Part shown: in pieces, positions 49,937 to 57,556 of the stretch
Position numbering within the stretch: the first letter of the stretch is position 1
How the letters are laid out: each line of letters begins with the position of its first letter
Assembly (NCBI GenBank): GCA_024742605.1
Contig: JANSYC010000023.1
Coordinates: forward strand, 1 to 57,556
Length of the DNA: 57,556 bases
Direction: 5' to 3'
Origin: Alphaproteobacteria bacterium
Lineage (GTDB): Bacteria > Pseudomonadota > Alphaproteobacteria > Thalassobaculales > Thalassobaculaceae
Translations under genes and position numbers: made by a program
Notes under the pieces: model-generated
Told to the model about the DNA's origin: nothing
Database searches by the model: none
Seen by the model: only the letters and a program-made list of their open reading frames with translations

Positions 49937-51958
49937 ATGGCCGATCTTTTCGCTTCAAACGCCACCGCTGCCGCCGCAGATGACGGCGCGTACTCCGCCA
50001 AGGATATCGAGGTTCTCGAAGGACTGGAACCGGTCCGGCGTCGCCCGGGCATGTATATCGGCGGCACGGACGAGCGTGCGCTGCATCATCTGGTGGCCGA
50101 GGTGCTCGATAACGCGATGGACGAGGCGGTGGCGGGCCATGCCAGCCGAATCGAGATCGAACTGCACGAGGACGGGTGCTGCACCGTCAAAGACAATGGC
50201 CGCGGCATCCCGGTCGACCCGCATCCAAAGTTCCCGGACAAGTCCGCGCTGGAGGTGATTCTGACGACGCTGCACTCGGGCGGCAAGTTCAACAACAAGG
50301 TCTACGCGACGGCCGGCGGTCTGCACGGGGTCGGCGTGTCGGTGGTGAACGCGCTGTCGGACGAGCTGGTGGTCGAAGTCGCCCGCGACAAGCGGCTGTA
50401 CCTGCAACGCTACAGCCGCGGTGCGCCGCTGGGTCCGATCGAGGAGGTCGGCGCGGTGCCGAACCGGCGCGGCTCGACCCTGAAGTTCCATCCCGATCCC
50501 GAGATTTTCGGCGCCAGTCTGCGCTTGCGGCCCAGCACCGTCTACCGGATGGCGCGCTCGAAGGCCTATCTGTTCAAGGGTGTTGAGATCCGCTGGCGCT
50601 GCCCGGCGAGCATGCTGAAGGACGGAGATGCGACGCCCGCAGAAGCCACCCTGCACTATCCGGGTGGCCTGTCGGACTTCCTGAACACGGCCCTGGACGG
50701 CCGCCGCACGATCTCCGTCACACCCTTCGCCGGCGATGTGGAGGTCAGTGGGAGTCAGGGCCGGGTCGAATGGGCCGTGACCTGGCCGGACGACCGGGAC
50801 GACGGCTTCCTGCACGCCTATTGCAACACCATTCCGACCCCACAGGGCGGCACCCACGAAGCCGGCCTGCGAACCGCCCTGCTCCGCGGGATCAAGGCCT
50901 ATGGCGAGCTGGTCGGCAACAAGAAGGTCGCGCAGGTCACCGCCGACGACATCATGGCCGGCGCCTGCATCATGCTGTCGGTCTTCATCCGGGAGCCCCA
51001 GTTCCAGGGTCAGACCAAGGACAAGCTGGTCAGCACCCAGGCCCAGAAACTTGTCGAGACCGCGGTCAAGGATCATTTTGACCATTGGCTCTCTGCGGCC
51101 CCCGAAACCACCAACGCCCTGCTCGACCGCCTGATCGAACGGGCTGAGGACCGGCTCAGCCGACGGGCGGCCAAGGAGGTCAGCCGGAAAACCGCGACCC
51201 GCAAGCTCCGCCTGCCCGGCAAGCTGGCCGACTGCTCCCGCTCCGACAATGAAGGGACGGAGATCTTCCTGGTCGAGGGCGACAGCGCCGGCGGCTCCGC
51301 AAAGCAGGGCCGGGACCGGAAAACCCAAGCGATCCTGCCCCTGCGCGGCAAGATCCTGAACGTCGCCAGCGCGACCGTCGAGAAGCTGAGGCAGAACCAG
51401 GAACTGGCGGATCTGGTCTTGGCGCTCGGCTGCGGAATGGGCTCAAGCTTCCGGCTTGACGCCTTGCGCTACGAGCGGGTGATCATCATGACCGACGCAG
51501 ATGTGGACGGCGCGCACATTTCCTCGCTGCTGATGACGTTCTTCTATCGGGAAATGCCGGGACTGATCGAAAGCGGGCACCTGTTCCTCGCCATGCCGCC
51601 GCTCTACCGAATCAGCCAGGGCGGAAAGACCCTCTACGCCCGCGACGACGCCCATAAGGACGAACTGATGCGGACCGAGTTCACGGCCAAGTCAAAGGTC
51701 GAGATCAGCCGTTTCAAGGGTTTGGGCGAGATGCCGCCGGCGCAGCTCAAGGTCACCACCATGGATCCGAAGACCCGCCAACTGATGCGGGTGAAGATCC
51801 CGCCCCGCGCCGGCGCCGGCCTGGTCATTGAACCGGAGCTGGCCGACGAGCTTCGCCGCACCGCGACCACGGTGGAAACCCTGATGGGCAAGAAACCCGA
51901 GCTCCGGTTCGCGTTCATCCAGGAAAACGCGAAATTCGTCTTGGATGTAGATGTCTGA
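49937..51958 (+). CDS. parE: DNA topoisomerase IV subunit B
   Basis: 673 residues. ATPase subunit of topoisomerase IV, which unlinks replicated chromosomes. GHKL ATPase motifs: EVLDNAMDEA, DNGRGIPVDPHPK and GGLHGVGVSVVNALSDE. Toprim: EGDSAGGSAKQGRDR, and DADVDGAHI near 528. Length fits ParE and not GyrB, which has an insert. The Thr/Ser-free C-terminus ends LDVDV. Confidence 0.96.
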   Translation: MADLFASNATAAAADDGAYSAKDIEVLEGLEPVRRRPGMYIGGTDERALHHLVAEVLDNAMDEAVAGHASRIEIELHEDGCCTVKDNGRGIPVDPHPKFPDKSALEVILTTLHSGGKFNNKVYATAGGLHGVGVSVVNALSDELVVEVARDKRLYLQRYSRGAPLGPIEEVGAVPNRRGSTLKFHPDPEIFGASLRLRPSTVYRMARSKAYLFKGVEIRWRCPASMLKDGDATPAEATLHYPGGLSDFLNTALDGRRTISVTPFAGDVEVSGSQGRVEWAVTWPDDRDDGFLHAYCNTIPTPQGGTHEAGLRTALLRGIKAYGELVGNKKVAQVTADDIMAGACIMLSVFIREPQFQGQTKDKLVSTQAQKLVETAVKDHFDHWLSAAPETTNALLDRLIERAEDRLSRRAAKEVSRKTATRKLRLPGKLADCSRSDNEGTEIFLVEGDSAGGSAKQGRDRKTQAILPLRGKILNVASATVEKLRQNQELADLVLALGCGMGSSFRLDALRYERVIIMTDADVDGAHISSLLMTFFYREMPGLIESGHLFLAMPPLYRISQGGKTLYARDDAHKDELMRTEFTAKSKVEISRFKGLGEMPPAQLKVTTMDPKTRQLMRVKIPPRAGAGLVIEPELADELRRTATTVETLMGKKPELRFAFIQENAKFVLDVDV

Positions 51959-51962
51959 GGTC

Positions 51963-51990
51963 GGAACGGTCGACCCCCCCCTACCGTTCC
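51963..51990. terminator. Possible terminator hairpin between parE and the next convergent gene
   Basis: GGAACGGT (51963-51970) pairs with ACCGTTCC (51983-51990) over a C-rich 12-base loop. There is no T-run on either side. It lies 4 bp after the parE stop and 15 bp past the end of the convergent gene. Confidence 0.4.
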
Positions 51991-52005
51991 AGACACCGGG
52001 TTCGC

Positions 52006-52380
52006 CTATTCCAATCCCTGGAACAGCGGAGCCGTCACGCCGGCATCCGCATCGGACCCACCGCCGGGAACCCGGATGCCCCAGACCCGAACCCCGAAAA
52101 GCGTGCCATCCATGCGGACGTTCTTCAGACACACCGTGCCGTCTCCAGATTTGGTAGTTTGGCCGAAGTAGGCGCTGACGGCCAAGTGACCCCAGTCCCG
52201 CGTTTGGATCGTCGAAAACGGCTGTCCGATCAGATGGGCGGGCTCGAAACCCCTCAGCGCAAGGGTTCCGCGTGAGAGATAGGTGAAACAAGCCACGCCC
52301 GCCCTGTAAATTCCGGTGACCGCGAACGTGATGTCATATCTGTCGGCAATTTTGGACCAGTCGGCGATATCCGAGGACAT
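52006..52380 (-). CDS. Hypothetical protein, PAS-like
   Basis: 124 residues from the ATG at 52380 (MSSDIADWSKIADRYDITFA), with GAGG upstream. Predicted alpha-helix then strands, with LRGFEPAHLIGQPFSTI, GDGTVCLKNVRMDGTLFGVRV laid out like a PAS domain: a 'GxxxxxLIGxPF' turn and the final strand pair. No heme or flavin residues. The longer frame to 52611 does not look coding. Convergent with parE. Confidence 0.45.
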   Translation of the reverse strand: MSSDIADWSKIADRYDITFAVTGIYRAGVACFTYLSRGTLALRGFEPAHLIGQPFSTIQTRDWGHLAVSAYFGQTTKSGDGTVCLKNVRMDGTLFGVRVWGIRVPGGGSDADAGVTAPLFQGLE

Positions 52381-52858
52381 GGATTTCGCCTCGGCCCCAG
52401 CAAGCGAGCCCGCTGAGGGATGCACGCATGCTGGGTCGCATCGATCCAATAGTGTTGAAAGAACTAAAAGTAGATTTGCGGATATGCCCCGGTGAGTTCG
52501 CCTGCAAGCGGCCGGCAAGCGCGAATGCGCACATGTGCAAAGCGGTCTTGGACGGCCCCTGCTAAATCCAGAAATGGCTCCAGACGATGTGACTTGATGG
52601 GCGTCCTTCAAGCATTAAGAAAACTGCGATACGTCATCAGCGCATCAGCCGGAGACAACTGACTGGAAACGGGCTCATGTCCTCGCGACGCCATCCGCGT
52701 CGATATGGCTCTTCTAAAGAGTATGAAATCAATCAAAAGTTACTGCGCATTGGAATTTTTGACCGGTAACGCATTGAAATATAATGTGATATATTGATCG
52801 ACATATTCGGTTTTTAGCCAAGAACAGAATCTTCTACGAACTGAAAAAAAACAGTTGG
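52381..52858. other. Intergenic region upstream of the PAS-like gene
   Basis: 478 bp. The left part (to about 52610) is GC-rich without a credible gene. The right part, about 52690-52860, is AT-rich, with the A/T-rich stretch near 52775-52800 and a run of A at 52844-52851. It probably contains a promoter for the gene at 52006-52380, but I see no clear -35/-10 pair. Confidence 0.4.
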
Positions 52859-53572
52859 CTATGCTCCAAGCCACCCCCGCAACGCTGCGGTCGCACGCTC
52901 CGGATGTTCAAGCACCGGCAGGTGTCCGCATTCCGGCACAACGATCAGGTCCGCACCCGGTATCACCCCCGCCATCTCCTCGGCCAGTTCGGGCGGGGTA
53001 AGCTGGTCGCTGTCGCCGACCATGATGAGGGTCGGAACCGTCACGCTCCGCAGCAACTCTCGGCTGTCCGCCCGACTCAGGATCGCCCGCTGCTGCCGCA
53101 CGAAACCCGCTTGCCCGATCCGGCTGGCCATGGCGAAGATGCTGTCGACCAGCGACTGGTCCTCCATGCGGCTGGGATGAATCAGCATCGGGAGCAGACG
53201 TGGGGTCACGCCCTTGAAACGCCCCTTCTCGCTCAGCTCGATCAGCCCGGTGCGACGGCGGCGCTGCTCCGGGCTGTCCGGTCGGGCGGAGGTGTCCATC
53301 AGGGCCAACCGCTCCACCCGCTCCGGCGCCTGACGGAACATCTCCTGGGCCACGTACCCGCCCATGCTGAGGCCGGCGAGCGCGAACCGGTTCGGTGCCT
53401 GTGACAGCACCTCCCGGGCCAGGTCCTCCATGGTCTCGGCACGGGTCAGATCGGGGATCAGGATGGTATCAACCAGATCCGCCAATCCCTCGCGCTGATG
53501 AAGGTAGAGTTCGGCATCGTTCAGCAAACCCGGCAGGAGCACGAGCGTATCGGACATCGGTGTGTCGGCCAT
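52859..53572 (-). CDS. Alpha/beta hydrolase
   Basis: 237 residues. Alpha/beta-hydrolase fold with LVLLPGLLNDAELY at the start (oxyanion region), nucleophile elbow in ALAGLSMGGYVAQE (Ser about 90), acid region GDSDQLTPP and catalytic His in VPECGHLPVLEHPE. Resembles the small esterase/lactonase group; substrate unknown. 6 bp after the isochorismatase-like gene on the same strand, so probably an operon. Confidence 0.88.
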   Translation of the reverse strand: MADTPMSDTLVLLPGLLNDAELYLHQREGLADLVDTILIPDLTRAETMEDLAREVLSQAPNRFALAGLSMGGYVAQEMFRQAPERVERLALMDTSARPDSPEQRRRRTGLIELSEKGRFKGVTPRLLPMLIHPSRMEDQSLVDSIFAMASRIGQAGFVRQQRAILSRADSRELLRSVTVPTLIMVGDSDQLTPPELAEEMAGVIPGADLIVVPECGHLPVLEHPERATAALRGWLGA

Positions 53573-53578
53573 TGAGTA

Positions 53579-54193
53579 TCAGGCTTCCTTGATGATCGCG
53601 AGAAGGTCGCGGAACCGGGGGTGGTCGGCGTGGCCGAGCCACTCGAACACCATGGCCTCCACCGTCATCGGCACGCAACCGGCTTGATGAAGCCGAGCCA
53701 GCCCAGCTTCTCGATCATTCTCATGGCGGCTGCCGCAGGCGTCTTCCAGAAGGAACACACAGTATCCAGCGGCCCGCAGGCCAAGGGCCGTTTGCGCGAC
53801 ACAGACATGCGCCTCCACGCCGCAGATCGCGACGGACCGTCGCCCCATGGTCCCGAGACGACCGGCGGTTCCCGGCTCCGCCATCGCATCGAAGGACCGC
53901 TTCGCCAGGAGCTCGTCGTCGGCCAATTGCGCCCGCAGAAGGGGATCGGTGCCCCCGATCGCATCGGCACAGTGCTCCGTCGCCCGAACCGGAACGCCCA
54001 GAACGCGGGCCGCCCGTATCACCCGCTCAATCCGGTCCCGGACATCCCACGAGTTCGAGATCACCGGCAGCAATCCGGTCTGCATGTCGACCACTAAAAG
54101 GCCAGTGTCCGTCGCCACGGGGCGGGGCACCCGGTCCGAACCGACCTCGAATCGCCCCTCATCCAGGGAATCCCTTGGGTTTTGCATGCTCAT
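53579..54193 (-). CDS. Isochorismatase family cysteine hydrolase
   Basis: 204 residues from the ATG at 54193 (a second ATG two codons later is as likely). Catalytic triad residues: Asp in LLVVDMQTGLL, Lys in ELLAKRSFDAM, and Cys in CGVEAHVCVAQTALGL. Family members act on nicotinamide, N-carbamoyl or similar amides; no narrower call. An open frame upstream to 54313 runs into the helicase start region and is not needed. Divergent from rhlE. Confidence 0.88.
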   Translation of the reverse strand: MSMQNPRDSLDEGRFEVGSDRVPRPVATDTGLLVVDMQTGLLPVISNSWDVRDRIERVIRAARVLGVPVRATEHCADAIGGTDPLLRAQLADDELLAKRSFDAMAEPGTAGRLGTMGRRSVAICGVEAHVCVAQTALGLRAAGYCVFLLEDACGSRHENDREAGLARLHQAGCVPMTVEAMVFEWLGHADHPRFRDLLAIIKEA

Positions 54194-54297
54194 CGTTGAC
54201 TTCCAAAGCTTCTGGCGTATGATCCGGCGGCCAATGAGACATGCGGTCCTTCCGGCCACGGCACATCTCGGTCTCAGACCGACAAAACCACAGCGAC

Positions 54298-55968
54298 ATG
54301 ACAGAAAACACAAAAATCACCTTTGCCGACCTAGGCTTGTCGGACGAGATCGTTAAGGCGGTCACGGAATCCGGCTACACCACGCCAACCCCGATCCAGG
54401 AAAAGGCCATTCCGGTCGTCCTGATGGGACGGGACGTTTTGGGCTGTGCCCAGACCGGAACGGGCAAGACCGCCTCCTTCACCTTGCCGATGATCGACAT
54501 TTTGTCGTCCGGTCGGGCCAAGGCGCGGATGCCTCGGTCCCTGATCATCGCACCGACCCGCGAACTTGCGGCTCAGGTGGCCGACAATTTCGTGAAGTAC
54601 GGTGCCAACTCACAGCTGACCATGGCGCTGCTGATCGGCGGCGTCTCCTTCGGCGACCAGGAAAGCAAATTGGATCGCGGGGTCGACGTTCTGGTCGCGA
54701 CGCCGGGTCGCCTGCTGGACCATTTCGAGCGCGGCAAGGTGCTGCTGAACGATGTGAAGGTTCTGGTGATCGACGAGGCCGATCGGATGCTCGACATGGG
54801 GTTCATCCCTGATGTGGACAGGATCGTGTCCCTCCTTCCGACCATTCGGCAGACCCTGTTCTTCTCGGCGACGATGGCACCGGAAATCAAGCGGATTGCC
54901 GACAAGTACCTGATGAACCCGAAGGAAATCAGCGTCGCGCCGCCGGCCTCCACGGCCGCCACGGTGACCCAGCATTTTGTCCGCTGTACCTCCAAGGATA
55001 AGCGCGATGTGCTGGTCAAGCTGATCGACCACGAAAAGGTCGAGAGTGCCCTGATCTTCTGCAACCGTAAGCGCGATATCGGCGTGCTGCACCGGTTCAT
55101 GAAGAAGGGCGGCTATGACGTGGTCGAACTGCATGGCGACATGTCCCAGCCGGCCCGCACCGCGACCCTGAAGCAGTTCAAGGACGGTGAGGCACGCCTG
55201 GTGATCTGCTCCGACGTCGCCGCCCGCGGATTGGACATCAAGGGCCTTAGCCACGTGTTCAATTTCGACGTGCCCTCCCATTCCGAGGATTACGTTCACC
55301 GGATCGGCCGGACCGGCCGCGCCGGGATGACCGGCCGCGCATTCATGCTGGTCACCAAGGAAGACTCGAAGTCGCTTGCGGCGATCACCAAACTGATCGG
55401 CAAGCCGATCCCCGAGATCACCGCGGATGGCGTCCTGAGCGGCAAGGAACTGCCGCCGCTTGACGGTGAAGCCTCCACGCCCAGCGCTGCTGAAACGACA
55501 GACAAAACCGAAGCTGCGGACGACACACCGCGCAGACCATCACGATCCCGTGGCGGTCGTGGACGGAAGAAACCGACCGATGCCGACGTCGTGCAGGAAA
55601 CTGCGGAAACTCCTGCTGAGGTTGCCCCATCTGTTGCCGATACCTCAGAGGCCGAGCCGGTTGAAAAGAAGCCACGACGGACGCGAACGAGGTCCAAGCC
55701 GAAACCGACCGCCGACACCCAATCCGGAGACGCGGCACCCGAGCAGACGAAATCGGAGCCAGCCAAGGCGGACAATGTAGCGCCCTTCCCGGAAGGCGGA
55801 AACCGGGGCTCACAACGGGGCCGGCGCGAAAATGGTCGAGGCCAGGACCGAAACCCGGATCGTGGGCAGGACCGGGGCAACCGCGGCAGCGGCAATGAGG
55901 ATCGCGGGCCGCGGGTTCAGGGCTTTGGTGACGACATCCCCGCTTTCATGCTGCGCGGGTCACGTTAG
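54298..55968 (+). CDS. rhlE: DEAD-box RNA helicase, RhlE-like
   Basis: 556 residues from the ATG at 54298 (MTENTKITFADLGLSDEIVK); an in-frame ATG at 54241 is possible. All helicase motifs are present: Q motif YTTPTPIQEKAIP, AQTGTGKT (Gly-Lys-Thr at 56-58), PTRELA, TPGRLLDH, DEAD in VIDEADRMLDMG, SAT, and in the second lobe ARGLDI and HRIGRTGRAG. The long C-terminal tail after residue 390 is low complexity, rich in Arg, Gly and Glu, and probably binds RNA. Confidence 0.94.
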   Translation: MTENTKITFADLGLSDEIVKAVTESGYTTPTPIQEKAIPVVLMGRDVLGCAQTGTGKTASFTLPMIDILSSGRAKARMPRSLIIAPTRELAAQVADNFVKYGANSQLTMALLIGGVSFGDQESKLDRGVDVLVATPGRLLDHFERGKVLLNDVKVLVIDEADRMLDMGFIPDVDRIVSLLPTIRQTLFFSATMAPEIKRIADKYLMNPKEISVAPPASTAATVTQHFVRCTSKDKRDVLVKLIDHEKVESALIFCNRKRDIGVLHRFMKKGGYDVVELHGDMSQPARTATLKQFKDGEARLVICSDVAARGLDIKGLSHVFNFDVPSHSEDYVHRIGRTGRAGMTGRAFMLVTKEDSKSLAAITKLIGKPIPEITADGVLSGKELPPLDGEASTPSAAETTDKTEAADDTPRRPSRSRGGRGRKKPTDADVVQETAETPAEVAPSVADTSEAEPVEKKPRRTRTRSKPKPTADTQSGDAAPEQTKSEPAKADNVAPFPEGGNRGSQRGRRENGRGQDRNPDRGQDRGNRGSGNEDRGPRVQGFGDDIPAFMLRGSR

Positions 55969-55992
55969 TTTCCCGACAGAGGGTCGAGGTTG

Positions 55993-56235
55993 ATGCAAAC
56001 CATCTTCATCCATGTCAAATGCGAACTCGGGCAGGCCTATGACGTGGCCGACAAGGCGGTGCTCGAAGTCGAGGAAGTCTCGGAGGTGCATTCGACCTCG
56101 GGCCAGTACGATTTGCTGATGAAGGCCTATCTGCCAGACGGCGCCGATATCGGCCGGTTCGTGACCCAGCGCATACAGACGCTCGAAGGCGTCAAGGATA
56201 CGTTTACGCTGATCACTTTCAAAGCTTTCGGCTGA
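55993..56235 (+). CDS. Stand-alone Lrp/AsnC ligand-binding domain protein
   Basis: 80 residues. Consists only of the RAM domain of the Lrp/AsnC family: HVKCELGQAYDVADKAVLEV, STSGQYDLLMKAYLPDGADI, and the end RIQTLEGVKDTFTLITFKAF. It lacks the helix-turn-helix, as in several small alphaproteobacterial proteins. Probably oligomerises and binds an amino acid. The TTG one codon earlier is an alternative start. 24 bp after rhlE. Confidence 0.88.
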   Translation: MQTIFIHVKCELGQAYDVADKAVLEVEEVSEVHSTSGQYDLLMKAYLPDGADIGRFVTQRIQTLEGVKDTFTLITFKAFG

Positions 56236-56238
56236 TCG

Positions 56239-56913
56239 CTAGCGACCGGTGAGAATCGGCCGCAGCGCCGACATCTCCTGCAGCGCCTTGACCGCCCCGG
56301 CCTCCACCAGTTCCGCCTCCGGCCGATCGCCAGCATATCCGAACACCGTACAGCCCGCTGCTACTCCCGCGCGTGCGCCAGTCGGGCTGTCCTCGACCAC
56401 CGCGGTTCGGACGGGGTCGCACCCGACCTTGCGGCAAGCCAGCAGATAGACGTCCGGTGCCGGTTTCGGATTGGGGACGTCCTTCGACGACGCGATCCGC
56501 CCGCGGGCACGCTCCCCGATCCCAATCAGATCGAGCACGAACGCGAGATAGTCCGGCGCACTCTGACTGGCGACACCCCATGGAATACCGGCCGAATCCA
56601 AGGCATCGATCAACTCGATCGTGCCTGGAATCGCCTTCAGTTCCTCGCGATACCGGACGTAAAGCGCCTCAAAATGCAGATCGACCCACCCTTTCGGCAG
56701 ATCCAGGTCATGGTCTGTGCGCAACAGGTCCTCGATCTGAAAGAACACCATGCCGGTGAACCTCCGATGGGATTCCTCTGCTGTGATCGCGAAGCCGACT
56801 TCCCTCGTGAGATATTCGGCAAGCACCTGATTCGCGATCGGTTCGCTGTTCACCAGTACGCCGTCGCAGTCGAAAATCACGCCTTCGAACGGGCCCATCC
56901 ACGGATCACTCAC
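56239..56913 (-). CDS. HAD-superfamily hydrolase
   Basis: 224 residues. HAD family with nucleophile Asp in FDCDGVLVNSEPIANQVL (motif I), motif II Ser in GVASQSAP, motif III Lys in PNPKPAPDVYLLA and motif IV in VVEDSPTGARAGVAAG. Cap type C1, resembling beta-phosphoglucomutase or 6-phosphogluconate phosphatase. Its start overlaps the end of the paralogous HAD gene upstream by 8 bp. Confidence 0.9.
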   Translation of the reverse strand: MSDPWMGPFEGVIFDCDGVLVNSEPIANQVLAEYLTREVGFAITAEESHRRFTGMVFFQIEDLLRTDHDLDLPKGWVDLHFEALYVRYREELKAIPGTIELIDALDSAGIPWGVASQSAPDYLAFVLDLIGIGERARGRIASSKDVPNPKPAPDVYLLACRKVGCDPVRTAVVEDSPTGARAGVAAGCTVFGYAGDRPEAELVEAGAVKALQEMSALRPILTGR

Positions 56914-57556
56914 AACCCAACAACTCCGGCAAAAGGTGCATGTTCGAGAAGGTTGTCGTGGCCCCGGCCCGCATCAGAGAGTCCTCCCCGGACTCCGCGC
57001 CGTAGCCCAGCACCCGCATGCCCGCCCGGACAGCAGCCGTAACGCCGGTCACGCTGTCTTCAACCACCACGCAGTCCTCTGGCACGAGATCAAAGTTGGC
57101 GGCGGCATGAAGGAACAGGTCGGGCGCCGGCTTCGGCTCCGGCACCATGTCGGCGGAATAGATCCGGCCCTCCAGGCGTTCGTAAAGGCCTGTCACGCCG
57201 AGCGACACCCGCATCTTGTCCGGCGGGCCATTGGAGCCGACACAATAGTTCACGCCCTGACGATCCAGCGCGTCCAGCGCCTCCACGATGCCCGGAATCA
57301 GTTGGAGCGAAGCTCGGAACTCGGCGAACTGTCTTTCATAAATGGCCGCCACCCACGGTGCGCCCAGTTCCACGCCCAGATCTCGCTCCAAACGGTCCCG
57401 CAGTTTCGTCAACTTGCCGCCGCGATAGTTCTCAAGTGCTTCTTCGCTGTTCGTGTTGATCCCAAGCTTGATCAGGGCCTCTGCGATGATCCGATTGGCG
57501 ATCGGCTCGCTGTCGACCAGCACACCGTCACAATCAAAAATCACCAGGGCGGGCCG
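56906..57556 (-). CDS. HAD-superfamily hydrolase, 5' end outside window
   Basis: At least 216 residues are visible. Motif I FDCDGVLVDSEPIANRI, motif II CVGSNGPPDK, motif III EPKPAPDLFLHAA and motif IV VVEDSVTGVTAAVRAG. A GTG at 57544 could start it, but the frame runs on to the window edge with RPALVIFDCDG, so the true start is probably just outside. Paralogue of the next gene; the two form an operon. Confidence 0.88.
   Translation of the reverse strand, partial: RPALVIFDCDGVLVDSEPIANRIIAEALIKLGINTNSEEALENYRGGKLTKLRDRLERDLGVELGAPWVAAIYERQFAEFRASLQLIPGIVEALDALDRQGVNYCVGSNGPPDKMRVSLGVTGLYERLEGRIYSADMVPEPKPAPDLFLHAAANFDLVPEDCVVVEDSVTGVTAAVRAGMRVLGYGAESGEDSLMRAGATTTFSNMHLLPELLGCE

Overview
The window (GC-rich, dense, short intergenic gaps, Shine-Dalgarno starts) looks like the chromosome of an alphaproteobacterium, most likely Rhodospirillales-like. 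Pointers are the type-2 ArgC, the mltB-rlpA-dac-holB-metG-tatD gene order, an LdtR-type MarR regulator, glnB-glnA, a complete tad/cpa pilus cluster, and PAS_5-like proteins. I cannot name the genus.

Layout. 1-2096: argC (cut by the window edge), an SDR dehydrogenase and mazG. 2097-5625: a poorly conserved patch of hypothetical, GNAT-like and PAS-like genes, two pairs of which overlap tail to tail. 5543-14828: a long minus-strand run for cell-wall remodelling (mltB-like, rlpA, dac) and housekeeping (holB, metG, tatD, an MBL hydrolase, a GNAT acetyltransferase), headed by a MetA homoserine acyltransferase. 15193-22780: the accessory hot spot described below. 22850-25231: an FkbM methyltransferase, a MarR/LdtR regulator and a TadD-like TPR lipoprotein. 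25262-35071: marC and the tad/cpa type IVc pilus operon with its Flp pilin. 35388-46731: a pentapeptide-repeat protein, a degenerate GGDEF-EAL protein, an FAD oxidase / cNMP-binding / RidA group, nnrDE, tRNA-His, and two aminotransferases around a LysR gene. 46772-48887: nitrogen control (glnB-glnA with a probable sigma-54 promoter). 49024-57556: a thioesterase, parE, hydrolases, an RhlE-type helicase, a stand-alone Lrp ligand domain and two HAD phosphatases.

The most striking structure is at 15193-17870. A tRNA-Ser(UGA) gene is split at the junction of its anticodon loop and stem by a 2,588-nt group II intron. The intron has a GTGCG 5' end, a 34-nt domain V, a bulged-A domain VI and a reverse transcriptase/maturase with an HNH domain. 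It carries a second, complete tRNA-Ser(UGA) in domain IV, starting on the base after the maturase stop codon. The intron's EBS1 loop pairs over 7 of 7 bases with the anticodon-loop sequence of the host tRNA. The nested tRNA keeps this IBS1 but differs at the probable IBS2. The same host tRNA also has a roughly 4.9-kb integrase-bearing island at its 3' end, bounded by 14-bp att repeats at 17857-17870 and 22767-22780. One essential-type tRNA gene is therefore occupied by two mobile elements, one of which brings a substitute tRNA.
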